Below the pieces are notes generated by a model that worked only from the letters and a program-made list of their open reading frames with translations, did no database searches and was not told where the DNA came from. The position numbers were made by a program, and so were the translations under genes. Of a stretch of 24,558 nt of DNA, positions 1 through 8,058 are shown piece by piece (within the stretch, counting starts at the first letter, position 1; each line of letters begins with the position of its first letter). Origin of the DNA: Ardenticatenaceae bacterium (lineage in GTDB: Bacteria; Chloroflexota; Anaerolineae; Promineifilales; Promineifilaceae); contig JACKBR010000065.1 of the NCBI GenBank assembly GCA_020634495.1, forward strand, positions 1-24,558. The letters run 5' to 3'.

Positions 1-185
1 GCCAGGCGCAGCTTACGGCAACTTTTTATGATGTTCAGGGGAACGTGACGGGCTTCTTGCAGCAGGTGGTGGCGGAGCAATTAGGTGTGGGCGAGGAACG
101 GCCGTTTCTCCTTGAAGCAGCGCCGCCCGGCGGTGAGACCGTTACCTACACGCTCCATGCCGAAGCCCAAACAATTAGCAATTAA
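1..185 (+). CDS. C-terminal end of an unidentified protein (partial)
   Basis: Reading from base 3, an open frame of 60 codons ends at TAA 183-185. The visible protein starts QAQLTATFYDVQGNVTGFLQ and has alternating hydrophobic residues, as in a beta-sandwich. The A-x-F-YD-x-G-N-V pattern resembles FxLYD-type extracellular domains, but that is only a resemblance. The 5' part lies outside the window, so no signal peptide or function can be assigned. It contains one ACGGCCGT copy at 98. It ends 37 bp before the acyltransferase start, so the two could share a transcript. Confidence 0.5.
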   Translation, partial: QAQLTATFYDVQGNVTGFLQQVVAEQLGVGEERPFLLEAAPPGGETVTYTLHAEAQTISN

Positions 186-208
186 CCATTTACAATTAAC
201 CATTAACC
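180..208. repeat. Short AT-rich direct repeats between genes
   Basis: AATTAACCATT occurs at 180-190 and again at 194-204, followed by a partial third copy (ATTAACC, 202-208), giving a 14-bp period. The array straddles the stop of the first gene and sits just before the acyltransferase start. No function can be read from it. It resembles, in style but not sequence, the short repeat at 13065-13090. Confidence 0.6.
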
Positions 209-222
209 AGTATCATTCTGCC

Positions 223-936
223 ATGTTTCGCTATAGACTTATTCGTGCCGCAATGCACATTACACGTACAATTTTACTCACACGCCTGCAAGTTGTGGGC
301 CGGGAGAACATCCCCGCCAACGGCCCGTACATTGTCACCCTCAACCACACCAGTGTGGCGGATACGCCCCTGCTGCTGCTGGGTTTTCCGCTGGTGGCGT
401 GGCGTTTTTTTGCCGGGGAAAAGTGGCGCAACCATCCCATTTATGGGCCAATCATGGCCTGGCTGGGAGCGATTTATATCAATCGCGGTGAAGTTGACCG
501 CCAGGGATTGCGCGACGCGCTGGCGGCGATTGAAGAGGGTGTGGTTTTTGGCCTGGCCCCGGAAGGCAGCCGCAGCAAAAATGGCCAGATGCAAGAGGCA
601 AAGGTAGGCGCTGCCTATCTGGCCAGCCGCGCCAACGTGCCTATTTTGCCGGTCAGTTTTGAAAATAACGACCGTCTTTTTGCCAATTTTAAGAAGCTGC
701 GCTTTACCAAAGTCAAGTTAACAATTGGGGAGCCATACACCTTGCCAGAAATCGGCCGTCGGGCCAAGGGGGCCGATTTGGCGGCATTCACCCACCTGAT
801 TATGGTGAAAATTGCTGCGCTGCTGCCGCCGCGTTATTGGGGTGTTTATGCCGATAGCCCAGCCCTGGCTGCCCTGCTGGCGGGTGAAGATCCGTGGCCT
901 GCGTGTGAAACGGCCGTACCTACCTCATCGCCATAA
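223..936 (+). CDS. 1-acyl-sn-glycerol-3-phosphate acyltransferase family protein (PlsC-like)
   Basis: A 237-aa protein of the LPLAT/PlsC superfamily, whose members move an acyl chain to a lysophospholipid or related acceptor at the inner face of the membrane. The HX4D catalytic motif is clear (NHTSVAD, H42 and D47). It is followed by the block G-x-I-x-INRG (82-89) and the EGSRS substrate motif (114-118). The N-terminus (residues 3-22) is amphipathic and hydrophobic, as usual for membrane-associated members. The frame is open from 85, but the residues before M47 of that longer frame are translated repeat DNA and overlap the previous gene. ATG 223 begins family-like sequence and gives a normal length, although no strong ribosome binding site precedes it. 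The exact acceptor cannot be told from sequence. Confidence 0.88.
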   Translation: MFRYRLIRAAMHITRTILLTRLQVVGRENIPANGPYIVTLNHTSVADTPLLLLGFPLVAWRFFAGEKWRNHPIYGPIMAWLGAIYINRGEVDRQGLRDALAAIEEGVVFGLAPEGSRSKNGQMQEAKVGAAYLASRANVPILPVSFENNDRLFANFKKLRFTKVKLTIGEPYTLPEIGRRAKGADLAAFTHLIMVKIAALLPPRYWGVYADSPALAALLAGEDPWPACETAVPTSSP

Positions 937-1047
937 CAGCCTGGCCTGGCCCCCAATGAGAACGCGCACGCCTCAAATCTTATTTGTTTGCCCTTCGTTT
1001 TTGCGACAAATTGTGAAGAAAAACCGCTAATTTTGCAGATGTTTTGT

Positions 1048-1070
1048 AGCTCTTTTATAGGGCTGTTTTT
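1048..1070 (+). terminator. Weak Rho-independent terminator candidate after the acyltransferase
   Basis: AGCTC (1048-1052) can pair with GGGCT (1060-1064), including one G-U pair, around a 7-nt loop. GTTTTT follows directly, then a second T-run at 1075-1079. The stem is short, so this is tentative. Its position 110 bp downstream of the stop codon fits termination of the first transcript. Confidence 0.35.
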
Positions 1071-1210
1071 GCTGTTTTTGTTACCATCCCCCAAGAGAGG
1101 GTCACTTCCCCCACAAACAGGCTGTCCAAATGATAAGCTGAGGGAAAGTCGGCGAAAAAATGAACTGCGTCCCCGTAGTTACAGCAAATTGACAAATGAT
1201 TAAGCAGTAA

Positions 1211-1239
1211 ACGGCCGTAGATTGAGCGACTACGGCCGT
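1211..1239. repeat. Inverted repeat built from two ACGGCCGT palindromes
   Basis: ACGGCCGTAG (1211-1220) and CTACGGCCGT (1230-1239) are perfect 10-bp complements around a 9-nt loop. Each arm carries one copy of the window-wide octamer and can also self-pair. No T-run follows on either strand, so it is not a classical terminator. Confidence 0.75.
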
Positions 1240-1278
1240 CTTGATCATGACAAAATAAGCGCGGAAGGAGTAAACAAT

Positions 1279-1563
1279 TTGATACTTAAAAGGATCTGCG
1301 TCATTGGCGCGGGTGCCATTGAGAGGTGTTTCTCTCAAAGTTTGGCATCCTGGCAGGCTGATGTGATGCGCACAGAACTTCAAGACGATAGGTTGGCCCT
1401 GACAAAAGGGCAAATATATCAAAGCAGACGGCTAAATCGTTTGTTTACTCCCCCAAAAGAATCTGAAAAAACCCCAGACGGACAAATCTCCCAAATCACC
1501 TTCAAAACAGAATACCAACAGCTCTATGATGATGATTTTGGCTTGAGAGAAATTTTGCATTGA
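1279..1563 (+). pseudogene. Possible remnant of a Rossmann-fold NAD(P)-binding protein
   Basis: A TTG at 1279 follows a good ribosome binding site (GGAAGGAG, 1263-1270) and opens a 94-codon frame. Residues 3-14 read LKRICVIGAGAI, the beta1-loop-alpha1 start of a dinucleotide-binding Rossmann fold. The third glycine of GxGxxG is Glu (GAGAIE), and the following 70 residues match no family I know. The stop at 1561-1563 lies 16 bp before the ATP-grasp gene. Most likely it is the decayed 5' end of a dehydrogenase or reductase gene. A genuine small protein is the alternative. The frame also remains open 57 bp further upstream, through the ACGGCCGT hairpin. Confidence 0.35.
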
Positions 1564-1579
1564 CGCTTTTATTTTCGAG

Positions 1580-2947
1580 ATGATAGCTATGCAAAATAGT
1601 TCTTCAAAAACTGTGTTCTTGCCGGATGCAATTTCTCCGCGTGCCCTGTCTATTTGCCGTTCCTTGGGCAAAAAAGATGTCTTCATTACTTGTGCAGATG
1701 AAAGCCCGTTTAACCTGGCATTTTATTCCCGCTATTGCCGGAAGCACACTCTTTACCCATCGCCATTGCGCCACCCACAGCGCTTTGCGGAATATTTGCT
1801 CGACTATCTGGCAGGCCATCCGCAAGATTGTTTGATCCCGGTCAAAGAGGAGTCGCTTGACGTTATCATTCTCTATCGAGAGGAATTTGAGCGACTGACC
1901 CGCCTGCCGTTTCCGCCAACTTCGGTTTTTCAAATTTGCCGAGACAAGAACAAGACGATGGCCCTGGCCCGGCAGTTGGGCATTCCCCATCCTAAAACGG
2001 TGATGCCTACCTGTTTGGATCAGGTTGAGGCGTTGGCAAAGACGCTGACTTTCCCTGTGGTGATCAAGCCACGCCTGAGCTGTAGCGGCCTGGGCATCTC
2101 TCATGTGAAGGAGTATGCCCAATTGTACGAGGCTTACTGCAAAGTTCACGCGCAGTATCCCTTCCCCATGATCCAGGAAGAAATTCCACCGGGCGAGAAG
2201 TATGATGTGGCCTGTTTGCTTGATGAAAATTCGCGGCCGCTGGCGACCTTTGCCCAAAAGGAAATTCGTTCATTTCCGTTGCAGGATGGGGCCAGCACCG
2301 TGCAGGAAAGCGTCTGGCGGCCCGATCTGGTAGAGATAACGCAACAATTTTTGCAGGCGGCGGGTTGGTCTGGCATTGCCGAAGCTGAATTCATGATCGA
2401 TCCGCGAGACGGCCGTCCCAAATTGTTGGAGGTCAATCCTCGTTTTTGGGGCTCGCTCCAGCTGGCCGTCCAATCTGGCGTGGACTTTCCTTACTTGCTC
2501 TACGAATGGAGCTGCGGCAGGCCTGTTGAGCCTGTTCATGAGTACAAAGTTGGGCAATTCTGCCGCCAATTGCTACCCTACGATTTGCTGCATTTTTTGG
2601 TCAATCCTAACCGTTTTCAAATGCAGCCCAGCTTCTTTAACTTTTTTGACCCCGATTGCGGCCACAATCTATTTGCAGCAAATGATCTAGGCCCGGTGGC
2701 GGGTTTTTTCCTTTCATGCGGCCGTTACCTTTTTGATCCAGATAAATGGCTGCACCTGGCTCGCATGGAAAAGCTGGCAGACCGTATAGGCAAGCTGCTT
2801 CACCGGAATCCACAGACAGCCAGTGCCATTACCCTGGATGACCTGGCCGGGCCAGCGTTTGAGGAAACATTTCAGACCTCTCTGGACGAGCCTGAGGAAG
2901 AACAGGCCAGGGCAGATCAAATAGAAGAAATTGGAAACTGGAGGTAA
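1580..2947 (+). CDS. ATP-grasp domain protein (carboxylate-amine ligase-like)
   Basis: A 455-aa ATP-grasp enzyme of the carbamoyl-phosphate-synthase-large-subunit/D-alanine-ligase type. These enzymes activate a carboxylate with ATP and join it to an amine or similar nucleophile. Residues 1-115 form the N-terminal alpha/beta preATP-grasp region. The ATP-binding core follows, with DKNKTMALA (122-130), the lysine strand VVIKPR (160-165) and the glycine-rich loop near 168-174. EVNPRFWGS (284-292) supplies the metal-binding Glu and Asn. The C-terminal ~35 residues are acidic and look dispensable. The start may be ATG 1580 or ATG 1589; neither has a strong ribosome binding site. It lies 9 bp before the carbamoyltransferase and heads the operon, so a ligase that decorates a glycan or peptide precursor is likely. 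The substrate is unknown. Confidence 0.85.
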   Translation: MIAMQNSSSKTVFLPDAISPRALSICRSLGKKDVFITCADESPFNLAFYSRYCRKHTLYPSPLRHPQRFAEYLLDYLAGHPQDCLIPVKEESLDVIILYREEFERLTRLPFPPTSVFQICRDKNKTMALARQLGIPHPKTVMPTCLDQVEALAKTLTFPVVIKPRLSCSGLGISHVKEYAQLYEAYCKVHAQYPFPMIQEEIPPGEKYDVACLLDENSRPLATFAQKEIRSFPLQDGASTVQESVWRPDLVEITQQFLQAAGWSGIAEAEFMIDPRDGRPKLLEVNPRFWGSLQLAVQSGVDFPYLLYEWSCGRPVEPVHEYKVGQFCRQLLPYDLLHFLVNPNRFQMQPSFFNFFDPDCGHNLFAANDLGPVAGFFLSCGRYLFDPDKWLHLARMEKLADRIGKLLHRNPQTASAITLDDLAGPAFEETFQTSLDEPEEEQARADQIEEIGNWR

Positions 2948-2956
2948 GGAGAATTT

Positions 2957-4762
2957 ATGTACATTTTAGGGATTAGCCGACACCATGATTCGGCTGCTGC
3001 GCTGATTAAAGATGGCCAAATTATCGCCTTTGTAGATGAAGAACGATTGAATCGCAAAAAGCATTTTGGTGGGTTCCCCACGCAAGCGATTCAATTTTGC
3101 CTGGACGCGGCTGGCATTACCCTGGGAGATGTTGATCATGTGGCCTATTTTTGGCAGCGCTGGCCTGAACTAATCCACGGGATTAAGCATTTTGTTCGCT
3201 ATTTCCCTGACACGCTTGATGCCTTGAAATCTGGGAACGGCAATGGCCATAAGAGCAAAGGGCTGTTAGAAACAATCCGCAGTGATGGCGCTCAGGATCA
3301 CTTTGATGACTACAATGCGGGTGGGGCGATTTTGCTGCATTGGCTGCGCACTTTCACCCTTCCCAAAGTGTTGCAGGAGGCGCTAGGTTATGATGGGCCG
3401 GTGAAATACAAGCTGCATTTTGTGGATCATCATACGGCACATGCGTGCAGCACTTACTATCCATCCCCGTTTGATGAGGCGGCCATTTTTAGTGTGGATG
3501 GCATTGGCAGTGACGGCACCTGCACGCTCCTGGCGGTGGCCCAGGGTAACAAAATTCAGGATTTGCGCCGGGTAAAATATCCTCATTCTTTGGGCGCTAT
3601 GTACGCGGTTGTCACGGAATATCTGGGGTTTTATCCTTCCAGTGATGAAGGCAAGGTGATGGGCCTGGCTCCCTTTGGCACAGACCGCTATGTGGATGAT
3701 TTTCGCCAAATGGTTCATTTGGGGCCAGATGGCACCTATGAACTTGATCTGAGCTGGTTTGATTTTCATAAATCGGCCAAGCACCGCGTGTCGCAAAAGT
3801 TTATTGATAAGTTTGGCCCGCCACGGCCGCGAGTAAGAAAGCCCGTGGAGCAGCATTATGCTGATGTGGCTTATGGTTTGCAAAAGGTTTTGGAAGAAAC
3901 TGGCCTGCACATTGCTCGTTGGCTGCAAAAGGAAACGGGCAGCAAGAATATTTGTATGGCGGGTGGGGTGGCGCTAAATAGTGTGATGAACGGCCGTATC
4001 CTGCTTGAAACGCCCTTTACAGAATTTTTTGCCCAGCCAGCTTCTGCCGACAATGGCACTGCCTTGGGCGCTGCGCTTTATGTGAGCAATGGCCTCTTGG
4101 GCTTGCCCCGGCCCACAAAGGAGTATATCTATCTTGGCCCGGAGTACAGCGAAGAAGAAATGGAATCCGCTTTACAACAGGCGGGTCTGTGCTACAGTCA
4201 AATGCCCGACATTAGCGCCCACGTTGCCCGGCAGATTGCCGATGGCAAGATCGTTGGCTGGTTCCAGGGACGAATGGAATGTGGGCCGCGGGCTTTGGGC
4301 AATCGCTCTATTGTGGCCGACCCACGCAGCCCGGAGACAAAACCGCGTCTGAATGACAAGATTAAGCATCGTGAGCCGTTTCGGCCGTTTGCCCCATCGG
4401 CATTGGTTGAGCGGTCAGGAGAATATTTTGCCAGCAGCTATCCATCGACGGTGATGCTGTTGGTGTACGATGTCTTAGAACACCGGCGTGATGAGGTGCC
4501 AGCCATCACCCATGTGGATGGCACGGCGCGGGTGCAAACGGTTAGCCGGGAAGAAAATCCCACTTATTGGCAATTAATCAAGCATTTTGAAGCGCTCACG
4601 GGGGTGCCGATGGTGGTGAATACGTCGTTTAATGACAACAATGAACCGATTGTCTGTTCACCGCAGGATGCTATTCATTGTTTTGTAAATACGGATTTGG
4701 ACGCGCTGGCCTTGGGGCCATTTTGGGTGGAAAAAGAGGCAATTGCACATGAAGCAAAGTAA
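2957..4762 (+). CDS. O-carbamoyltransferase, NodU/CmcH (TobZ-like) family
   Basis: A 601-aa protein with the full architecture of the family, which transfers the carbamoyl group of carbamoyl phosphate, via carbamoyl-adenylate, to a hydroxyl on a sugar or antibiotic. The N-terminal ASKHA-like domain opens with LGISRHHDSAAALI and contains HHTAHA (158-163), which carries metal and active-site histidines. DGIGSDGT (181-188) and CMAGGVALNSV (333-343) follow. The C-terminal YrdC-like part carries GPRALGNRSI (443-452) and REPFRPFAPS (472-481). A strong ribosome binding site (GGAGGTAAGGAG, 2940-2951) precedes ATG 2957. The gene is followed with overlap by a membrane protein and then a flippase, so a carbamoylated surface sugar is the simplest reading. 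Confidence 0.95.
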   Translation: MYILGISRHHDSAAALIKDGQIIAFVDEERLNRKKHFGGFPTQAIQFCLDAAGITLGDVDHVAYFWQRWPELIHGIKHFVRYFPDTLDALKSGNGNGHKSKGLLETIRSDGAQDHFDDYNAGGAILLHWLRTFTLPKVLQEALGYDGPVKYKLHFVDHHTAHACSTYYPSPFDEAAIFSVDGIGSDGTCTLLAVAQGNKIQDLRRVKYPHSLGAMYAVVTEYLGFYPSSDEGKVMGLAPFGTDRYVDDFRQMVHLGPDGTYELDLSWFDFHKSAKHRVSQKFIDKFGPPRPRVRKPVEQHYADVAYGLQKVLEETGLHIARWLQKETGSKNICMAGGVALNSVMNGRILLETPFTEFFAQPASADNGTALGAALYVSNGLLGLPRPTKEYIYLGPEYSEEEMESALQQAGLCYSQMPDISAHVARQIADGKIVGWFQGRMECGPRALGNRSIVADPRSPETKPRLNDKIKHREPFRPFAPSALVERSGEYFASSYPSTVMLLVYDVLEHRRDEVPAITHVDGTARVQTVSREENPTYWQLIKHFEALTGVPMVVNTSFNDNNEPIVCSPQDAIHCFVNTDLDALALGPFWVEKEAIAHEAK

Positions 4763-5477
4763 AACGAGGGTTTCTCTTGTTAGAAACTGGCTTTGGGTCA
4801 TTCCAGCGGTCATCGGCGGTGGGTTGACGGTACTCACTCTGTTTGTTTTGCCGCCAGATCGGGTAATTGATGGGCTGACGGAATTTCTATTTAAGATAAC
4901 GCCGTTGGTTACGGCCGTATTCGCCATTGCCTTGTTTCCCAAGAAGGGCAGCTGGGTGGGACTGCTGCTGGTGTTGGGCTTCATTTTTTACATGGGCTAC
5001 ATCGACTCGGCCTTTTTTATTCAATTAGGTAACCTGCTAGACGCTGCGGTGGCCGACACTTATCAAGAGCAATTCCCGGCATTTTACACCTTCCACATTT
5101 TTGTCAATTCCTTCACCGTGCTGCTGGCGATCTTTGCTTACCGCCTGGGCGGGGCCAATGCAGCGCGGGTTATCAAAGTGGGGCTGTCGGGCATTCTGGT
5201 GATGATTTCTGGACTGAATGATCTGGCGACCTGGGTCATCTATCCCTGGCCAAATGGGGAACGGCCGTTAGTCTTTTATTGGGCATCCCATGTCGCCGTT
5301 TTCATCGGCCGCGACCCTACCCTGTATCATATGTTGGCATTTTTAGCTGTTCACCTGCTCTTGATTGGGCTCATTTTTTGGCTGCCCCTGGAAAAATGGA
5401 TCAACCAGCAAAAAGCCCGCTGGCACCTGGGTGACAACAGCGCACCGGCAGCGCCCTCAATGGAATTGTCCCAATAG
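4749..5477 (+). CDS. Multipass membrane protein of unknown function
   Basis: A 242-aa hydrophobic protein with about six predicted membrane spans (near residues 13-34, 50-62, 68-88, 110-128, 140-165 and 195-218) and a polar, Ala/Pro-rich cytoplasm-like tail. I recognise no family. ATG 4749 is preferred: AGAGG at 4735-4739 precedes it at proper spacing, and it overlaps the last 14 bp of the carbamoyltransferase gene, which suggests translational coupling. The frame is open to TTG 4743, but that adds only two residues. Its place between the carbamoyltransferase and the flippase suggests a role in membrane steps of the same pathway. That is context only. Confidence 0.8.
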   Translation: MKQSKTRVSLVRNWLWVIPAVIGGGLTVLTLFVLPPDRVIDGLTEFLFKITPLVTAVFAIALFPKKGSWVGLLLVLGFIFYMGYIDSAFFIQLGNLLDAAVADTYQEQFPAFYTFHIFVNSFTVLLAIFAYRLGGANAARVIKVGLSGILVMISGLNDLATWVIYPWPNGERPLVFYWASHVAVFIGRDPTLYHMLAFLAVHLLLIGLIFWLPLEKWINQQKARWHLGDNSAPAAPSMELSQ

Positions 5478-5485
5478 GTTTAGCC

Positions 5486-6976
5486 ATGTCTACCCATGAA
5501 ACACGCCGCCTGGTCAACAATTTTGCCTTCCTCACCGGCGGCTACTTTTTTGTTCGCCTCATAACGATGGTGGCCACGCTTTATGCGGCCAGAATGCTGG
5601 GGCCTGGTGATTTTGGGCGTCTTTCGTCCGGGGTAAATATTGCCCTCGTCCTGGCAGTGACCTCTAATCTGGGTTTAGCCGATTATATGGTGCTGGCCAT
5701 TGCCCGAACTCCTCAAAAAAGTGGCACACTGCTTGGCGATGCTTTTCTGATAAAGGTGTTTGTTTTGCCGCTCATTTTATTATCCGGGGCGTTGATCAAA
5801 TGGATTGATCCTGAGCATGGCCTGCTCTTTTTGCTGATGATTCTGCATGGCCTTTTCCATTCTTATATTCTGTTGTTTTGGGCAGTTTTTCGTGGTTTAG
5901 AGCGGATGGAATATCAGACTTTCTTGATGATCATTCAAAATGTGATTATTGCTGGGGGAGCGTCTCTTGCCATTTGGCTGACAAAAAATGCGACGGTGGC
6001 AGCTGTTGCATACCTGTTGGCTTCTGGCTTAACGGCCGTTGTTGGCTACAGCCTTCTGCATAAAATGAATCTTCAGCCAAGCTATCGCTGGCGGCCAGAT
6101 GCCTGGAAGCAGCTGCTGAAAAAGGCGTTCCCCTTCGGCCTGATCTTTGCTTATCTAATTGTCTACGATAAATTGCCAACCATCTTATTACCCGTGCTGT
6201 CTCCTGAAGGCGATGCAGGCTGGTATAACTCGGTGTATACCATTGTCACCGTTTTGGCAACCATCCCCACCATCATCATGGTTGTTGTTTTCCCCATGAT
6301 CGCCAGGAAATCCCAAAATGCTCAGGAAGAGGTTGTGCAAATCTCCACAAGCCTGATCAAATACACCACCGTTATTGGCTTGGGGCTGGCAATTGCGCTG
6401 GCCGCCCTCGCTCCCTGGCTCATTCCATTTCTCTTTAGCGATGCCTATCTACCTTCCATCCAAATTATGCAGATACTGGCAGTGAGTCTCCCATTTTTGT
6501 TTTTGATTATCTCCCTGACCAGCATAATCGAGGCAACCGGGCAACAACATATTTGCGCCCGCTATACCGGGTATGCTCTGCTGTTGGCTGGGCCTTTGTG
6601 TGTTGTTTTTGTCTGGCAGTGGGGATATTTGGGCGGGTCTGTGGCTTATGTGATCAACAATATTGTTCTGACCGCTTTGATGCTGCGGTTGGTTCGCAAA
6701 ACAATTGGTGATGTCAGCCTGGGGCAGGCGTTTTGGCTTCCCATGATGGTTGGCCTGGTGGCTGGGATATTTGTCTATATTTTGCGCGATTGGCCATTTT
6801 ACATTCTTTTAGCAGCAGCGCTTTTACTTTTTTTGGTCTTGCTGTTGTTAAGTGGGGTGGTTGGCTTACCGGAAGTAGAAATGGTTCGTAAAGTTTGGCA
6901 AAATCGCCGGTTGCCCCAGCCCGCGCCCGCTTCTGTTTCGCCAGTTGGCAATGAAGAGAATATCAACCTGCCATAA
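5486..6976 (+). CDS. Polysaccharide flippase, Wzx/MOP superfamily (oligosaccharide flippase)
   Basis: A 496-aa protein with roughly 12-14 membrane spans. The N-terminus is typical of the polysaccharide-synthesis branch of the MOP exporter superfamily: NFAFLTGGYFFVRLIT followed by A-ARMLGPGDFGRLS (residues 34-47). These proteins flip lipid-linked oligosaccharides from the inner to the outer face of the cytoplasmic membrane. Length and hydropathy fit the family. The gene starts 8 bp after the preceding membrane-protein gene and stops 2 bp before the first GNAT gene, so it lies firmly inside the operon. It is the strongest evidence that the operon makes an exported glycan or glycolipid. The transported substrate cannot be inferred. 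Confidence 0.9.
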   Translation: MSTHETRRLVNNFAFLTGGYFFVRLITMVATLYAARMLGPGDFGRLSSGVNIALVLAVTSNLGLADYMVLAIARTPQKSGTLLGDAFLIKVFVLPLILLSGALIKWIDPEHGLLFLLMILHGLFHSYILLFWAVFRGLERMEYQTFLMIIQNVIIAGGASLAIWLTKNATVAAVAYLLASGLTAVVGYSLLHKMNLQPSYRWRPDAWKQLLKKAFPFGLIFAYLIVYDKLPTILLPVLSPEGDAGWYNSVYTIVTVLATIPTIIMVVVFPMIARKSQNAQEEVVQISTSLIKYTTVIGLGLAIALAALAPWLIPFLFSDAYLPSIQIMQILAVSLPFLFLIISLTSIIEATGQQHICARYTGYALLLAGPLCVVFVWQWGYLGGSVAYVINNIVLTALMLRLVRKTIGDVSLGQAFWLPMMVGLVAGIFVYILRDWPFYILLAAALLLFLVLLLLSGVVGLPEVEMVRKVWQNRRLPQPAPASVSPVGNEENINLP

Positions 6977-6978
6977 TA

Positions 6979-8037
6979 ATGAATGTAGAAATTTTTGAAA
7001 CCATCACCTTAATTAATCCCGACCAATGGAACGGGTTAACTGAAGGGCAGCCATTTGCCACCTGGCAATGGCTTCAAGCCGATGAGGCTTTATCGGGTGA
7101 CGGCCAGGCACGGTATGTGCTCTTAACCAATCATGGAGATTTGCAGGCGGGCGCGGTTTGTTCCGTGCAAAGCCGGTTTCACAGCCGGTTGTTGCAGGCG
7201 TCATTTGGCTGGCTGCCGCGCCATTTTCCGTATGTGCGCTGCGACATGCCATTCCTTCTCAATTCTGGCTTGTTTTTTGCTGACCCGACCCAGTGCGACA
7301 GGCTTTTGCCTGAATTATTAGCGGCTGTCAAAACGGTTGCCACACAGGAGCGGGCGCTGTTTTACAGCTTTGATCACCTGCTTGTTGTTGATCCGGCCTG
7401 GCCGTTTTTGCAAAGGCAAAATTTGCACTGTATTCAGCATATCAGCGAGGCATATCTAGAGATTTACTGGGCGAGTCAGGCGGCGTATCTAGACAGTCTT
7501 TCCGACCCAAGCCGCGAGGAATATTTGCACATTCAGGAGCTTCTTGAACAGCAGAACATCTTGATTGAAACGGCCGTTCCTACCGCAGAAGACCCGGCAG
7601 CATTGCACCGCCTGATTTGTGAATTTGCCTTACAAAATAAGAAACCACATCAGTTTCCCAGGGATTTTTTCTCAACTGCATTCACCTTGCTTGGCCCAAG
7701 CTCTAAACTGATTGTGGCTCGCCAGAATCATCATTTGCTTGGCTGCCTGGTGCTATTGCAGGATGCCCGCCAATGGCTGATCCGGTGGCCCGGCTTAGCC
7801 ACTGAACACGATTTGAGTGCTGAAGTTTATTCAGCCATGCTAGCAGCATCTATTCAACAGGTCATTTTGGCCAACGGGCAGCGGCTTTATCTGGGCGTCA
7901 TTGATCCCCATGCCCTGCAAAATTTAGGGGCCACTTTTGAGAAACGTTTTGGGCTTACGGCCGTTCGTAACCGACCTCTGCACTGGCTGGCTGGCAAATT
8001 ACTCAAATTCACGGCTAATCCCGATGCTGTTCATTAA
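6979..8037 (+). CDS. GNAT/FemAB-like N-acyltransferase (BioF2-like), paralogue 1
   Basis: A 352-aa protein similar over its whole length to the next gene. Both share I-x-x-x-NP-x-x-W, then PFA-x-WQWLQ (near residues 24-33) and RYVLL. The layout of two GNAT-like halves matches the BioF2-like/FemAB group (PF13480-like by pattern), which adds acyl or aminoacyl groups to cell-wall or surface-glycan precursors. This copy is the most divergent of the four. The basic helix in the middle of the others (for example RGQYRRIGRR in paralogue 2) reads SREEYLHIQEL here, and the C-terminal (M/K)TNER-x-K-like segment is absent. It may have a different acceptor or be losing activity. The start ATG lies 2 bp after the flippase stop, with no clear ribosome binding site. 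Confidence 0.8.
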   Translation: MNVEIFETITLINPDQWNGLTEGQPFATWQWLQADEALSGDGQARYVLLTNHGDLQAGAVCSVQSRFHSRLLQASFGWLPRHFPYVRCDMPFLLNSGLFFADPTQCDRLLPELLAAVKTVATQERALFYSFDHLLVVDPAWPFLQRQNLHCIQHISEAYLEIYWASQAAYLDSLSDPSREEYLHIQELLEQQNILIETAVPTAEDPAALHRLICEFALQNKKPHQFPRDFFSTAFTLLGPSSKLIVARQNHHLLGCLVLLQDARQWLIRWPGLATEHDLSAEVYSAMLAASIQQVILANGQRLYLGVIDPHALQNLGATFEKRFGLTAVRNRPLHWLAGKLLKFTANPDAVH

Positions 8038-8058
8038 AGTACCGTACAAAAATACATT

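Larger units (their letters stand above)
937..1278. other. Intergenic stretch with no supported gene
   Basis: About 340 bp after the acyltransferase. It is T-rich near 1020-1090 and includes a duplicated GCTGTTTTT (1062-1070 and 1071-1079). The short open frames crossing it show no recognisable protein. It holds a weak terminator candidate (1048-1070) and the ACGGCCGT hairpin at 1211-1239. A TTGACA sequence at 1189-1194 has no acceptable -10 box 17 bp downstream, so no promoter is called. Confidence 0.6.

Noticed and set aside
85..222. Longer N-terminus for the acyltransferase from ATG 85
   Set aside because: The added 46 residues come from the 3' end of the previous gene and the AT-rich repeat, and are unlike the family.
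1189..1194. TTGACA as a -35 box for the small Rossmann-like frame
   Set aside because: No -10-like hexamer at 16-18 bp; that position is occupied by the ACGGCCGT hairpin.
1604..2257. 217-codon minus-strand frame inside the ATP-grasp gene
   Set aside because: Antisense shadow; the plus-strand protein has clear ATP-grasp motifs throughout, while the antisense shows none.
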